From Palsa-504 sp963753195 (GTDB taxonomy: Bacteria > Actinomycetota > Actinomycetes > Streptosporangiales > Streptosporangiaceae), in NCBI GenBank assembly GCA_963753195.1, contig CAVWBH010000003.1:1-64000 (forward strand): a stretch of DNA of 64,000 nt, in the 5' to 3' direction. Of the stretch, positions 1-9,326 are shown in pieces. The notes under the pieces are model-generated. The model saw only the letters and a program-made list of their open reading frames with translations. It did not search any database and was not told where the DNA came from. The translations under genes were made by a program, and so were the position numbers. How positions within the stretch are numbered: position 1 is the first letter of the stretch; every line of letters begins with the position of its first letter.

Positions 1-96
1 ACCCAAACGCGGCGCGCTAGCCAAGCTGCGCTACAGCCCGTCGCAGCTGAGTCTAGCGGTTCACCCGTGGCTTACGCCGCGCGAGCGCGCCGGGGG

Positions 97-957
97 CTAC
101 TCATCGGGGAGGTCGGCGGCCAGCTTGGTGAGCAGGTCGAGGCTTTCGTCCGGCGGCAGGGCGGCGGCACGGAGGCGCTGGTAGAGCTGCTCGTAGGGGG
201 CGACATCGGGCGCCTCGGTGAGGATCAGGTCGGAGGTCACGGTGTCGACCGCAACCACGGCCGGATCATCGGGATCGGGATAGGTGTACATCGAGAACGT
301 GCAGCGCGGGACGGCGTAGTCCTCGATCCGCGCGTGCACCGGCAGCACACGCACGGTGACCTTCGGCTCGCCGTTCACCGTGGTGGCCAGGTAGTAAAGC
401 TGCTTCTTGACTACCTCCGGGGGGGCCGCCAGGCGGCTGATGGCCACCTCGTCGATGATGACCTCGAAGGTCGGTCCGCCCGGCCGCCGCAGCATGCGCT
501 GACGGCCGGCCCGGCCGGCCAGCACGGCGTCCGCGGTAGGGCTCCCGGGCTTCAAGGTGATCTCGGTGTCGACCCGGGCCCGGACGAACTCCGGGATCTG
601 GAGCAGGCCGGGCACGAAGGTCTGCTGGTACTCGCGGATGGTCGCGGCGCCCGCCTCCAGGTTCGCGTACAGCGCCTGGCGGTCCCCCATCGTCTTGTTG
701 GATTCCCACCAGCCGCGCTCGCCCGCCTCACGCGCGATCGTAACGATCTGCGTCCACCGCTCGCCGTCCACGCCGACCGCGTCCAGGATGGCGATGATGT
801 CCGCCTGGTCCACGACGTGGCCGTTTTCCAGCCGGGAGATATCCGCCCGGGACCGCCCGATCCGCTTGCCCAGCTGATCGGCGGTGAGCCCAGCCTCCGC
901 GCGCAGCGCCCGGACCTCAGTGGCCAGACGCAATCGACGCACGTACGGGCTGATCAT
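97..957 (-). CDS. Scr1-type XRE regulator with DUF5753 domain
   Basis: A 286-aa DNA-binding regulator. Residues ~10-65 form an XRE helix-turn-helix (LRAEAGLTADQLGKRIGRS, then ISRLENGHVV). Residues ~95-275 match the DUF5753 domain, with its hallmark VPGLLQIPEFVRA. This domain pairing is typical of actinomycete regulators partnered with a DUF397 protein in putative toxin-antitoxin-like modules; the DUF397 gene lies just upstream on the same strand. A GGAGG motif directly precedes the ATG. The target is not visible, and autoregulation of the pair is an inference from the family. Confidence 0.9.
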   Translation of the reverse strand: MISPYVRRLRLATEVRALRAEAGLTADQLGKRIGRSRADISRLENGHVVDQADIIAILDAVGVDGERWTQIVTIAREAGERGWWESNKTMGDRQALYANLEAGAATIREYQQTFVPGLLQIPEFVRARVDTEITLKPGSPTADAVLAGRAGRQRMLRRPGGPTFEVIIDEVAISRLAAPPEVVKKQLYYLATTVNGEPKVTVRVLPVHARIEDYAVPRCTFSMYTYPDPDDPAVVAVDTVTSDLILTEAPDVAPYEQLYQRLRAAALPPDESLDLLTKLAADLPDE

Positions 958-1085
958 CCCAGGTCCTCCCCACGGCCCGACGTCTGACCATCACCAAGTG
1001 CGGTACCAGACTAGCGAATCCCCTAATTATTGATTCACGGACCGTTGACCACAAGTCGGGCAGGCCGTACGGGCCCGCGGGAGGC

Positions 1086-1133
1086 GGGAGGCGCATGCCG
1101 CGGGAGGCGCATGCCGCGGGAGGCGCATGCCGC
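1086..1133. repeat. Three perfect tandem copies of a 16-bp unit
   Basis: The unit gggaggcgcatgccgc occurs three times without a gap at 1086-1101, 1102-1117 and 1118-1133. A looser series of cggctggc/ccggatcg words follows to about 1215. The array fills the space between the DUF397 gene and its regulator. Each unit contains the palindrome gcatgc, so it may be a regulator binding array or simple slippage. Confidence 0.85.
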
Positions 1134-1227
1134 GGGGCCGACGGGAGGCGTGCCCCGCGGGCTGGCTGAGACCGGCTGGCACCGGATCGGCTGGCATCGG
1201 GTCGGCTGGCGCCGCGGGGCCGGGGAC

Positions 1228-1434
1228 TTAGCGGATACGGCTGAGGAACTCCTGCCAGGCGGCCGCGTCGAAGGAGAGGACGGGGCCGCGCCCGTTCCGC
1301 TTCGTATCGCGCACGCCGATCAGGGGAGCGGCACCGGGGCGTGACCCGGGCCGGGTGACGGCGACTTCGATACAGCTGTTGCCGTCGCCGCTGTAACTGG
1401 ACTTGCGCCAGGCAGCGAACTTGTCGTCGGTCAT
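1228..1434 (-). CDS. DUF397 domain protein
   Basis: A 68-aa protein that is almost entirely a DUF397 domain: it begins MTDDKFAAWRKSSYSGDGNS and continues with CIEVAV, VRDTK and a final AAWQEFL. The serine-rich KSSYS start and the VRDSK-like motif are diagnostic. The internal ATG at 1434 was chosen because an AAAGGAAA ribosome site precedes it; a longer reading to 1524 lacks this. It lies 5' of the DUF5753 regulator on the same strand, the usual arrangement of Scr1/Scr2-like pairs. Its biochemical activity is not established from sequence. Confidence 0.85.
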   Translation of the reverse strand: MTDDKFAAWRKSSYSGDGNSCIEVAVTRPGSRPGAAPLIGVRDTKRNGRGPVLSFDAAAWQEFLSRIR

Positions 1435-1760
1435 GTGCGGTTTCCTTTCGCTGGCCCGTCCGGAGTCTTCTATCATCCATATGCCTGGATTGTGACCTTC
1501 TCCGAACAGTCCGGAACCTTGCACGTTCAGGTTACTCGCGTAGCGCGTGCTGGCGTACGCGAATTGGCGTTTGTCCGGCGGATACTCCCTGCCGTGACCC
1601 GGCTACGACCGGCGTCGGACCGGGGGGCGGGCACCGGGCCCAGTTGGCGCCGGCCGTAAGCTGCGGACATCGCGGTGAGTTTCGTGACTCGCGCGGACGG
1701 AAGGAAAAGGACGACGTTTGCTGATCCCGTACGGTACGGGCGTGACGGAGGAAAAACGCT
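1435..1760. other. Intergenic region, divergent promoters expected
   Basis: This 326-bp gap separates the DUF397 gene (minus) from the methyltransferase gene (plus). It has somewhat lower GC in 1440-1540. No gene was seen. Promoters for both directions must lie here, but no convincing -35/-10 pair was assigned. Confidence 0.5.
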
Positions 1761-2585
1761 GTGACGAGCAACGGGGCTCCGGCGGGCAGCACGGAGCCGG
1801 CCGAGATCGACACCTCGCAGGCGCATGCGGCGCGCGTCTATGACTATCTGCTCGGCGGCCGGGCCAACTTCCGGGTCGACCGGGAGGCTGCCGCGCGCGC
1901 CTACGCGGCCTTCCCCGGCGGGATCGACGGGGTGCGGGCTGACGTGCGCCTGCAGCGGGCGGCGCTCGGCCGGGTGGTGCGGTACCTCGTCCGGGACGCC
2001 GGGATCATGCAGTTCCTCGACATCGGCACCGGCATCCCCCAGGAAAACAACGTGCACGCGGTGGCGCAGGGGGAGGCGGCCGACGCCCGCATCGTGTACG
2101 TCGACCGGGACCCGATCGTGCTGGCCCATGCGCACCAGCTGCTGCGCGGCACGCCGGAAGGCGCGGTCAGCTACATCTACGGCGATCTGCATGACCCGCA
2201 GCCGATCCTGCGCGAGGCGGCCAAGACGCTGGACTTCTCCCGCCCCACAGCGGTCATCCTGTTCGGCATCCTGCACTTCTTCAGCGACGCGGACAACCCG
2301 GGCGGCCTGATCGGCGAGCTGATGGCACCGCTGCCGCCCGGCAGCGGCCTGGCGTTGTCGCATCTGGCCAGCGACCTGCACTCGCAGGAGATGTCCGAGA
2401 CGTTCAAGCGGCTGAGCACGAGCATGGCCGAGTCGGTCACACTGCGCAGCCACGGCGAGGTAGCCGCCCTGTTCGGCGGGCTGGAGCTCGTGGAGCCGGG
2501 AGTGGTGCAGGCCGGGCAGTGGCGGCCGGACCCGGACGCGGTCTCGGCGCTGACGTGGCTGGGCGTGGCGCAGAAGACCGCATAA
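1761..2585 (+). CDS. SAM-dependent methyltransferase, PF04672 (DUF574) family
   Basis: A 274-aa class I methyltransferase of a family greatly expanded in Streptomyces-like actinomycetes. The N-terminal family signature HAARVYDYLLGG(R)ANF is at residues ~22-38. The SAM-binding motif I region FLDIGTGIP is at ~85-93, followed by VYVDRDPIVLAHA. The GTG start has a strong GGAGGAAAA site a few bases upstream. The substrate is unknown for this family; members often neighbour HTH/DUF397 and ATP-binding regulator genes, as here. Confidence 0.9.
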   Translation: MTSNGAPAGSTEPAEIDTSQAHAARVYDYLLGGRANFRVDREAAARAYAAFPGGIDGVRADVRLQRAALGRVVRYLVRDAGIMQFLDIGTGIPQENNVHAVAQGEAADARIVYVDRDPIVLAHAHQLLRGTPEGAVSYIYGDLHDPQPILREAAKTLDFSRPTAVILFGILHFFSDADNPGGLIGELMAPLPPGSGLALSHLASDLHSQEMSETFKRLSTSMAESVTLRSHGEVAALFGGLELVEPGVVQAGQWRPDPDAVSALTWLGVAQKTA

Positions 2586-2751
2586 TCCGGTCCATATGCC
2601 ATCGAAACACCCGGGGGCGAATGACGCCAAAACCGTTGCGCGCCCGCTGTTACTGATAGATACTCAGGATGTTCCTAGATTCTGTGCAGAACACCTGTCT
2701 TGACAGCGCAGCATCCGGGTCAGTGCCTGCGCCCGCCGCGAAGGATGACGA

Positions 2752-3345
2752 ATGCCTAGACCGCTTCCCGATATCGCGGCTAGCCATCCCGTGCCCCGGC
2801 CCGGCGCGGCCACCGAGAGAGCGGCCGCGCAGCGCCTGGTCCTCTGCGGCCGGCCCGAGCAGGTCAGTGTGGCCCGGGCCTTCGTCCGGCAGGTGCTCGG
2901 GGGCAGCCACCCCGCACTGGAGCGGGCCACGCTGCTGACCTCCGAGCTCGTGACCAACAGCGTCAGCCACAGCAACTCGCGGCTGGACGGGGGGACCATC
3001 ACGGTTACCGTGCGGACCGCCGGGGACCGCGTGCGGATCGAGGTCACCGACGACGGCGGTCCTACCGAACCGGCCGTGTGCCGCGACGGCGACCTGGCCG
3101 AGACCGGACGCGGGCTGCAGCTGGTGCAGGCCTACTCGCTCGGGTGGGGCTTTCACCGGATCGGACCGCGCGCGGTGACGTGGGCCGAATGCCTGCCGGA
3201 GCCGCTGGTTTTAGTGACTAACGCCTCGATCAGGGCGGCGCGAAGCGCGGACAAGGTATCGCCCGTGAGGCCGAGGCCAGCGCGGAAGTACGCCTCGATC
3301 GAGCCGAAGCGCGAGTGCATTTCCACGATGGCCGTCTCCAGATAG
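2752..3345 (+). CDS. Anti-sigma-like ATP-binding protein (HATPase_c, RsbW-like)
   Basis: A 197-aa protein with a GHKL ATPase fold of the serine-protein-kinase/anti-sigma type. The N box ELVTNSVSHS is at residues ~64-73, G1 VTDDGG at ~99-104 and G2 GRGLQLVQ at ~119-126. The recognisable domain ends near TWAECLPEP (~150). The last ~45 residues are low-complexity and are read through the 3' end of the convergent phosphatase gene. A GAAGGA site precedes the ATG. The partner protein is not in this window. Confidence 0.88.
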   Translation: MPRPLPDIAASHPVPRPGAATERAAAQRLVLCGRPEQVSVARAFVRQVLGGSHPALERATLLTSELVTNSVSHSNSRLDGGTITVTVRTAGDRVRIEVTDDGGPTEPAVCRDGDLAETGRGLQLVQAYSLGWGFHRIGPRAVTWAECLPEPLVLVTNASIRAARSADKVSPVRPRPARKYASIEPKRECISTMAVSR

Positions 3346-4031
3346 TCCGGCTGCACGCCCAGGACCGGCCGCAGGAGCCGCGCATCGCCGCCAGATCGTT
3401 CAAACTGATCGAGCAGCGGCTGGAGCGCCGGCCGCAGGTCCCGGTTGGTGAGCAGGTAGTCGGCCATGACGTCGTCACCGGAAACTCCCATCAGCATCAG
3501 CGTCGCGGCCGCGGCCCAGCCGGTGCGGTCCTTGCCCACGGTGCAGTGGAACAGGGCCGGCCGGGCCCCGGGGGCGGCCAGGTCGCTGAAGAACTGCCGG
3601 TAGGACTGCAGCGCGCTGGGCAGGCTGACGATGTCCCGGTAAGCGCGCTGGAACAGCGGGACCGCCCGGCCGCCCCCGAGCATCCGGGCGGCGGCCGCCG
3701 GATCGGACAGCACAGACAGCAGTTGGGCCGGAGCGGCACCGGCTGAGTCCGCCAGGACGTCGAGGGCCACAGCCCGCACTCCTGGCAGCGCCGGGTCCGG
3801 TTCACTCGCCCGCTCGTCCTTAGTCCGCAAGTCGAAGACGGTGCGAAGGCCCAGGGCGCCGAACGCCGCCCGGTCCGCGTCAGTGAGTTGGCCCAGGGCG
3901 GCCGACCGGTAGAGCACGCCGACTCGCAGCCGGCCGCCCCGCATCGTGGCGTACCCGCCGATATCGCGCAGGTTCGGCACCGACCGGATACCGATATTCG
4001 CGCCCGGAATAAACGAGTCATTGGCTGTCAT
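3153..4031 (-). CDS. Protein tyrosine/serine phosphatase (Y_phosphatase3 type)
   Basis: A 292-aa cytoplasmic phosphatase. The N-terminus has the family pattern RSVPNLRDIGGYAT, then YRSAAL. The catalytic P-loop HCTVGKDRTG is at residues 162-171, with nucleophile Cys163 and Arg169 (CX5R). The ATG at 4031 was chosen because AGAAGG precedes it; the longer reading to 4346 adds a low-complexity leader that runs into the divergent promoter. Its 3' end overlaps the convergent ATPase-domain gene by 193 bp. Dephosphorylation of protein or lipid substrates is the family role. Confidence 0.88.
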   Translation of the reverse strand: MTANDSFIPGANIGIRSVPNLRDIGGYATMRGGRLRVGVLYRSAALGQLTDADRAAFGALGLRTVFDLRTKDERASEPDPALPGVRAVALDVLADSAGAAPAQLLSVLSDPAAAARMLGGGRAVPLFQRAYRDIVSLPSALQSYRQFFSDLAAPGARPALFHCTVGKDRTGWAAAATLMLMGVSGDDVMADYLLTNRDLRPALQPLLDQFERSGGDARLLRPVLGVQPDYLETAIVEMHSRFGSIEAYFRAGLGLTGDTLSALRAALIEALVTKTSGSGRHSAHVTARGPIR

Positions 4032-4233
4032 ATCCGCCTTCTTATCTCCGCTTTCTCCTCCACGGCCAGGGCGGGTGATATCAGAGCAAATGATGTCGCC
4101 GGGCATTCGCATGCGGCCGAAAGAGGCGCCATCTTTGCTGGTTATCCTGACACGCCCGGGTTTGCTCGGATAAATGACCGGCGATATCCGCAGGGCGGGC
4201 ACGTCAGCAGCGGCCATCGGGGAAAGGCGCACA

Positions 4234-6244
4234 ATGAATGAGATTCCGGAATCCCCGAGCCAGGCGCCGGGGCGGTGGCTGCTCGGGTTCACCGCGGCCG
4301 ATACGTACTCCCCGGCCGGTGACGGCCGCCCGTGGGGGGACGGCACGGCGATGGCGGCCCGTGCCTACGCGGGCGAACCGCCCTGGGACACCGGCAACGA
4401 GGTCACCCCGATGATCGGCGGCTTCACGGCGATGAACGCCATCCGCGACGCCTTCGAGCACGCGATCGACAAGGCCGGCGTCCTGGCGGGCCAGGGGACG
4501 CCGCCCGGCCAGCGCGGCCACGTGTACATCGCCGACTGGGAGTTCAACGCGCTGCGGGATACCTCGACGGCCAACCCGTGGGGTGACGGACCGTGGCAAC
4601 CGGGCATGACGGCCGACAAGGACCAGACAGCCCTGGGCCTGGTGGTCCGCATGATGTCGGCTGGGATCGTGGTCAAGCTCCTGCTGTGGATGCCGACCGC
4701 CATCCAGCGCAAGACGGTGAGCGACCTCGCCGACGAGCACTGGGCGGTGGCCGCGGCCGTGCAGGACCATAACTCGAACCTGCAGGCGCTCTGGCAGGTG
4801 AGCCGGCCCATCGGCGTGGCCGCGCTCGACCTGCGCGTCGCCGCGCCGCCGATGGCCGTACTGCATCAGAAGGCGATCGTGGTCCGGGTCGGCGCCGTGA
4901 ACGTGGCATTCTGCGGGGGCGTGGACCTCGCGTTCACCCGCCGCGATTTCGGGCTCGGGCCCGGCACCTCGATCGGCTCGGGCGACTGGCAGTCGGGGTG
5001 CCGCCATCCCGCGGGCCGGTGACGGCTGGCCCAAGCAGAATCCACCGCCGTTCGGCGGATATCCGGACTATCCCTACCCCGGCTCCCCCTTGCTGGCGGC
5101 GGGACCCGGCCCCGAGGTCCTGCCCGCGAATGTCTACGGCCGTGACAACCAGCACTGGCACGACCATCACCTGCAGCTGGAGGGCCCGATCGTGGCGACG
5201 CTGGAGCAGCAGTTCGCCGAGCGGTGGATCAGGGATGGCACGGGCGGGGCCCGCGTCTTCGACCGCGACTCCGCCCCCGGCAGCACCGGCCAGGTCCAGC
5301 TGACCAGCGCCGACGCGATCTCCCGCGGCAGGGCCGAGCCGCTCCCGCCGGCCGCGGCGGTGGCGCCGGCCGGGACGGCCACGGTGCAGATGTGGCGCAC
5401 CATCCCGCTGTGCCCGGGCATCAGCACTGGCCCGTTCGCGCGCGGCGAGTTCACCGTCCTGGCCGGCCTGGCCAACGCCGTCAGCCAGGCCGCCGAGCTG
5501 ATCACGATCTGGGACCAGTGCTTCTGGAGCGAGCCGCTGGCTCGGCTGCTAGCCACCCGGCTGATGGCGAATCCCGGGCTGAGGCTGCTGATCGTCATCC
5601 CGCCGTACGGCAACGACGCCGGCCTGGCCGAGATGGAACTGACACTGCGCAGGAACGCCCTGCAGGACCTGTGGCGCGGGCTGGACAGTAATGGGCGGTC
5701 CAGGGTGGCGGTCAGGGACATGTGGGCGCATGCCCCGGACGTCGGCGTCTACGTGCACGCCAAATCGCAGACCTATGACGACCAGTTGCTCGTCTGCGGG
5801 TCGGCGAACCTGAACCGCAGGTCGACCGAGTGCGACGCTGAACTGGACTGCGCCGTGCTGCACGCGCCGACGGTCCGGGCGCACCTGGCCGATCTCTACT
5901 CCTGCATGACGGGACAGGCGTGGCCCGATTTCAATCCCGGATGGCTCGCCCGCTACTGGGCCGCCATGACCACCGGCGCCGATCGGGCCCTGATCAAGGA
6001 CCCGTTCTTCGCCGAGACGATCGGCAGCCCCACGACCCCCAACGGGGTGCCGATGCCCTACCACCCGGCCCAGCCGACCTCGGCCGAGCCCACCTCGATC
6101 GGGCCGCCCGTCGAGTCGGGCACCTGCCCGTTCCTGGACTGCGAGGGCGACCCTCAGGCGCCCGGCCAGCTGGACGAGATCGCCTTCCTGCTGGAGCGCT
6201 GCCACCAGGGCCCGAACTGGCCCTGGCGCCAGGCCGCGACATGA
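4234..6244 (+). pseudogene. Phospholipase D-like gene split by a one-base frameshift
   Basis: Two reading frames together make one ~669-aa PLD-superfamily protein. The first part (from the ATG at 4234, with a GGGGAAAGG site) carries the first HKD-like motif HQKAIVVRVG and ends at 5022. The second part, in the next frame, resumes as AAIPRAGDGWPK near 5000 and carries a second motif HAKSQTYDDQLLVCGSANLN at ~5757-5816. One extra base in ggggtgcc at ~4997-5003 explains the break. If the base is a sequencing error the gene is intact. The N-terminus shows no clear signal peptide. Confidence 0.8.
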
Positions 6245-6264
6245 CCGACGCCGGGATCGTTCGG

Positions 6265-6594
6265 CTAACGTGCTTTCCGGGTGGTGACAATCCTGCGTTT
6301 GCGCAGGGATTCGAGCCATTCCTGGCCGCTGAGGAGTCGCGTGGTCCTGGCCGACTTGACCTCGCCCGCGGCGGCAACGGCCATCGCGACGCTGGCCGCG
6401 GTCATGTCATCGGGTGCCTCGTACACGACGAGCACGTCGTATTCGCCGAACGGGAAGCCAGCCACCAAGATCGTGGCACCCAGGTCCTCCAGCACCGGCC
6501 TGATCGCCTCAAGGGGGTCTGCCGGCTCCTTGAGCTGAGCCGCCATCGACTTTGAGGTATAGGAGGCCTGGTACATGTAGAGCGCCACCGACAT
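6265..6594 (-). CDS. GYD domain protein
   Basis: A 109-aa small alpha/beta protein matching the GYD family: an ALYMYQASYTSKS start, a central LEDLGATILVAGFPFGEYDV and a VYEAPDDMTAASVAMAV helix. Function is unknown for the family, which resembles dimeric alpha-beta barrel proteins. It lies downstream of an enoyl-CoA hydratase gene on the same strand (65-bp gap), so co-transcription is possible, and converges on the PLD-like gene with a 20-bp gap. Confidence 0.88.
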   Translation of the reverse strand: MSVALYMYQASYTSKSMAAQLKEPADPLEAIRPVLEDLGATILVAGFPFGEYDVLVVYEAPDDMTAASVAMAVAAAGEVKSARTTRLLSGQEWLESLRKRRIVTTRKAR

Positions 6595-6659
6595 CCCCTC
6601 GGGCCGCCGATCACTGCGATCTAAAGATCGTAAACCCGGCCCGGACGGGCGCGCCAGCC

Positions 6660-7493
6660 TTACACGGCCTCCCCAGGACCGCGCCCGTCGTAGGCCGGCT
6701 CGCGGCGCTCCTGGAACGAGATCCGCCCTTCGGCGGCGTCGGGAGTCCGGGCGTTGATGCGCAAGCGGACGAGCTCGGCCAGCAGGGACTCCTCAAGCGG
6801 GTGCTCGAGCCCCCAGCGCACATTCGTTTTGTTGGTGCCGAGACAGAAGGTGGGCATCTTGGCCAGGTTCCGGCAGTACTCGTCGGCCTGGCCGTCGAAC
6901 TCGGCCAAGGGCCAGACGAAGTTGACCATCCCCATCCGCTCCGATTCGGCCGCGTCGCAGCGGCGGCCGGTCAGCAGCAGCTCGCTGGCCCGGCCAAGTC
7001 CCACGATGCGGGGCAAGAACCACGAGGCGCCCACCAGGGTCGAGATGGCGCGGTTCGGGCGCTGGTCGCCCATGGCCAGATTGTCGGCGGCCAGCCTGAT
7101 GTCGCAGGCCAGGGCCAAGTCAAAGCCGGCGCCCAGGCAGTAGCCCTTCAGCAGGGCGATCACCGGCTTGGGGAGCTGGCTCACGGACATCTCGAGTATC
7201 TGGTGGGGCGTCCGGGAGTAGCCGGGCTCCGGGCCAGGACCGGCCCCCTCGGGCCGCGAGAAGTCGCGGAGGTCATCGCCGCTCGAGAACGCCCGGTCGC
7301 CGACCCCTGCGAGCGCCACCACACGCACCTCATCGAGGCGCGCGGCGTGGCCGAGGGCGTCGATGAACTCCTCCAAGACGTAATAGTTGATGGCGTTGAG
7401 GTGGTCCACCCGATTGATCGACAGCTTGAGCACACCGTCGGCGAAGTCCGGGACGATCGCCCGGTAGTCGTGCTCGAAAAGTGTCGTCGGCAT
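6660..7493 (-). CDS. Enoyl-CoA hydratase/isomerase family protein
   Basis: A 277-aa crotonase-fold enzyme. The oxyanion-hole segments are AFSSGDDLRDF (~68-78) and KGYCLGAGFDLALACD (~115-130). The usual catalytic Glu position after the GAG(F/L)-type motif is occupied by another residue, so hydratase versus isomerase/hydrolase activity cannot be assigned. The ATG has a strong GGAGGAGG site. A GYD-domain gene follows on the same strand. No other fatty-acid genes are adjacent. Confidence 0.85.
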   Translation of the reverse strand: MPTTLFEHDYRAIVPDFADGVLKLSINRVDHLNAINYYVLEEFIDALGHAARLDEVRVVALAGVGDRAFSSGDDLRDFSRPEGAGPGPEPGYSRTPHQILEMSVSQLPKPVIALLKGYCLGAGFDLALACDIRLAADNLAMGDQRPNRAISTLVGASWFLPRIVGLGRASELLLTGRRCDAAESERMGMVNFVWPLAEFDGQADEYCRNLAKMPTFCLGTNKTNVRWGLEHPLEESLLAELVRLRINARTPDAAEGRISFQERREPAYDGRGPGEAV

Positions 7494-7633
7494 CTGCGCC
7501 TCCTCCTTCGCGCCAGCCGTGGCTCGGTCTGGCGGCTCGGTACCATCCCGTGGGGATTTAACTGAACAATAGGACTGTCGCCCGGACGAATCCCGGCACG
7601 GCTAGCTGTCCCGATTGGCCGCGGGCCGGTATT

Positions 7634-8473
7634 TCAGTAGGTGATGCCGGGGAACTGCTCGCGGGCGTGCTCCAGCTGGCTGGCCCACTCGCGGGGCCAG
7701 CCGAAAGCGCGGGCGGCCTGGCCGCTCATGTCGGCGGCCGCGGCGCCGCTGGTGAAGTGGACGTACTCACCCCAGTTCATCCGCCGCGTGTAGGTCCCGC
7801 CGGAGTCTCGCGGGAAGTGCCGGGCCAGCTCCAGGAAGAACCTGTTCATGACCTCGGCCCGCCCGCAGTCCCGCCATAGCGGGTAGAACCAGTCGCGGAA
7901 CCAGCGGGTCCCCCGGCGAGGGAAATCGTCGGTGTTGCCGGTGAACCGGCGGTAGACGCCCTTGGCCTCGCGGTCCATGCCCAGCGCCGTGTAGAGGTCA
8001 TAGATGTAGAACTCGGCCCACTTGCTGTCGCCCCAGATCTCATACGCGGGTGAGCCGTGGACGCCGTTGTTGGCGCTTTCCACGGAGTGCCCGATCTCAT
8101 GAGCGGGCAGCTCGCGAGCGAGGGTGTTGCGCTCCCGCCAGCTCTCCAGCCCGCAGTCGCTGACGTTGTGGTAGTCGTGGACCGGGCTGACGTAGTAGCC
8201 CGCGTGGCCGCCGCCGTGCCGCCCGGCGTGGTGGATGGAGTAGATGCGCGGGTCGGGCCCGAACGCGTCGCCGTAGGTTTCCTTGGAGTACTGCCAGGTC
8301 ACATTGATGAACCGGGGCAGCCACCGGATCTCGGCCAGGCGCACGTCGGGGTCGGTGTAGATCGCGCAGTGCTCGTCGCTGTGGTACAGCCGGAGCAACT
8401 GGCGGTGGTCGAACCAGTGCTCCTGCCAGGTGGGCGGCGGGTCAGCCAGCTGACGCTCCGGCTGTGCCGCCAC
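7634..8473 (-). CDS. Putative gluzincin-type metallopeptidase (HEIGH motif)
   Basis: A 279-aa protein of no family I recognise by name. HEIGH at residues 125-129 fits the zinc-binding HExxH consensus. Glu154 in KWAEFYIYDL lies 24 residues after the second His, a plausible third ligand as in gluzincins. A His/Gly-rich stretch (HHAGRHGGGHAGYY) sits just before it. There is no signal peptide or membrane segment, so it is cytoplasmic or exported by another route. It is alone on its strand and divergent from phoU. Peptidase function is inferred from the motif only. Confidence 0.6.
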   Translation of the reverse strand: MAAQPERQLADPPPTWQEHWFDHRQLLRLYHSDEHCAIYTDPDVRLAEIRWLPRFINVTWQYSKETYGDAFGPDPRIYSIHHAGRHGGGHAGYYVSPVHDYHNVSDCGLESWRERNTLARELPAHEIGHSVESANNGVHGSPAYEIWGDSKWAEFYIYDLYTALGMDREAKGVYRRFTGNTDDFPRRGTRWFRDWFYPLWRDCGRAEVMNRFFLELARHFPRDSGGTYTRRMNWGEYVHFTSGAAAADMSGQAARAFGWPREWASQLEHAREQFPGITY

Positions 8474-8635
8474 CAGGTCCTCCTACCTCGCCGGGCCCAT
8501 CGTTAAGCCCCGTCAACGCGATCGTATGGCCAGTGAGCTCGGTTGTCGCACCTCGGCATCGGCAACGGCCTCCCTTGACAGGAACGGTTTTGCGCTCGGC
8601 GCGCTGGGCAGACAACCTGGCCAGGAGGGGTTGAT

Positions 8636-9277
8636 GTGGCTGAGCACAGGCATGAGTTCGACCGCCAGCTGGACGTGATCGACGTCAAGGTCATCGAGCT
8701 GTTCGCCATGGTCTGCGAAGATCTGCCCGCGGTGACGGAGGCGCTGCTGAGCGGCAGCAACGACATGGCCATCCAGCTGGCCGCGCGGGATCGGGCCATC
8801 GATGCCCTCTACCGCGAGATCGAGCTGCTGGTCAGCCGGGAGATCCTGCTGCAGGCGCCCGTCGCCTCGGACCTGCGGTTCCTGCTGACCGTGCTGCGGA
8901 TCGCGCCGGAACTGGAGCGCACCCACGACCTGGAATGCCAGATCGCCTCCCGGTCCGGGCATCTCCTCGCCGCGGAGCTATCGCCGCGCTGCCGCGGGCT
9001 CATCGAACAGATGGGCGAACTTGCCCGCGAAATGTGGCGCCAGACCACGGACTGCTGGTACGAGCGGGACGGCTCGGCCGCCCCGGCCCTGGCCAAGGTT
9101 AACGACGAGATGCACGAGCTGCACACCAGCCTGGTGGCTGAGCTAGCCTCCGGCCGGATGCCCTCCCCGGTGACCATCGAGATGGCGCTGGTGGCGCGGT
9201 TCTATGAGCGGCTCGGCGATCACGCCGTCAACATCGCCCGCCGGATCGGCTACCTGGCCCGGCCGACGACCGGCTGA
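8636..9277 (+). CDS. phoU: PhoU family phosphate-signalling protein
   Basis: A 213-aa all-helical protein with two PhoU repeats. Each ends in a conserved helix: RFLLTVLRIAPELERTHDLE near 83-102 and ARFYERLGDHAVNIARRI near 187-204. PhoU links the Pst phosphate transporter to two-component phosphate control. The GTG start has an AGGAGGGG site five bases upstream. No pst or phoR/phoP gene is adjacent, so this copy is an orphan in this window. Confidence 0.92.
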   Translation: MAEHRHEFDRQLDVIDVKVIELFAMVCEDLPAVTEALLSGSNDMAIQLAARDRAIDALYREIELLVSREILLQAPVASDLRFLLTVLRIAPELERTHDLECQIASRSGHLLAAELSPRCRGLIEQMGELAREMWRQTTDCWYERDGSAAPALAKVNDEMHELHTSLVAELASGRMPSPVTIEMALVARFYERLGDHAVNIARRIGYLARPTTG

Positions 9278-9326
9278 TCTGCGTCGTCCCCGGCGGTGTG
9301 GCCCGGGCGCCGCGGGGCGTGGGCTG

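Noticed and set aside
67..987. Long open frame on the plus strand opposite the DUF5753 regulator
   Set aside because: It is Arg/Gly/Pro-rich, has no domain or ribosome site and mirrors a clearly coding gene. Similar antisense frames across the window were discarded for the same reason.
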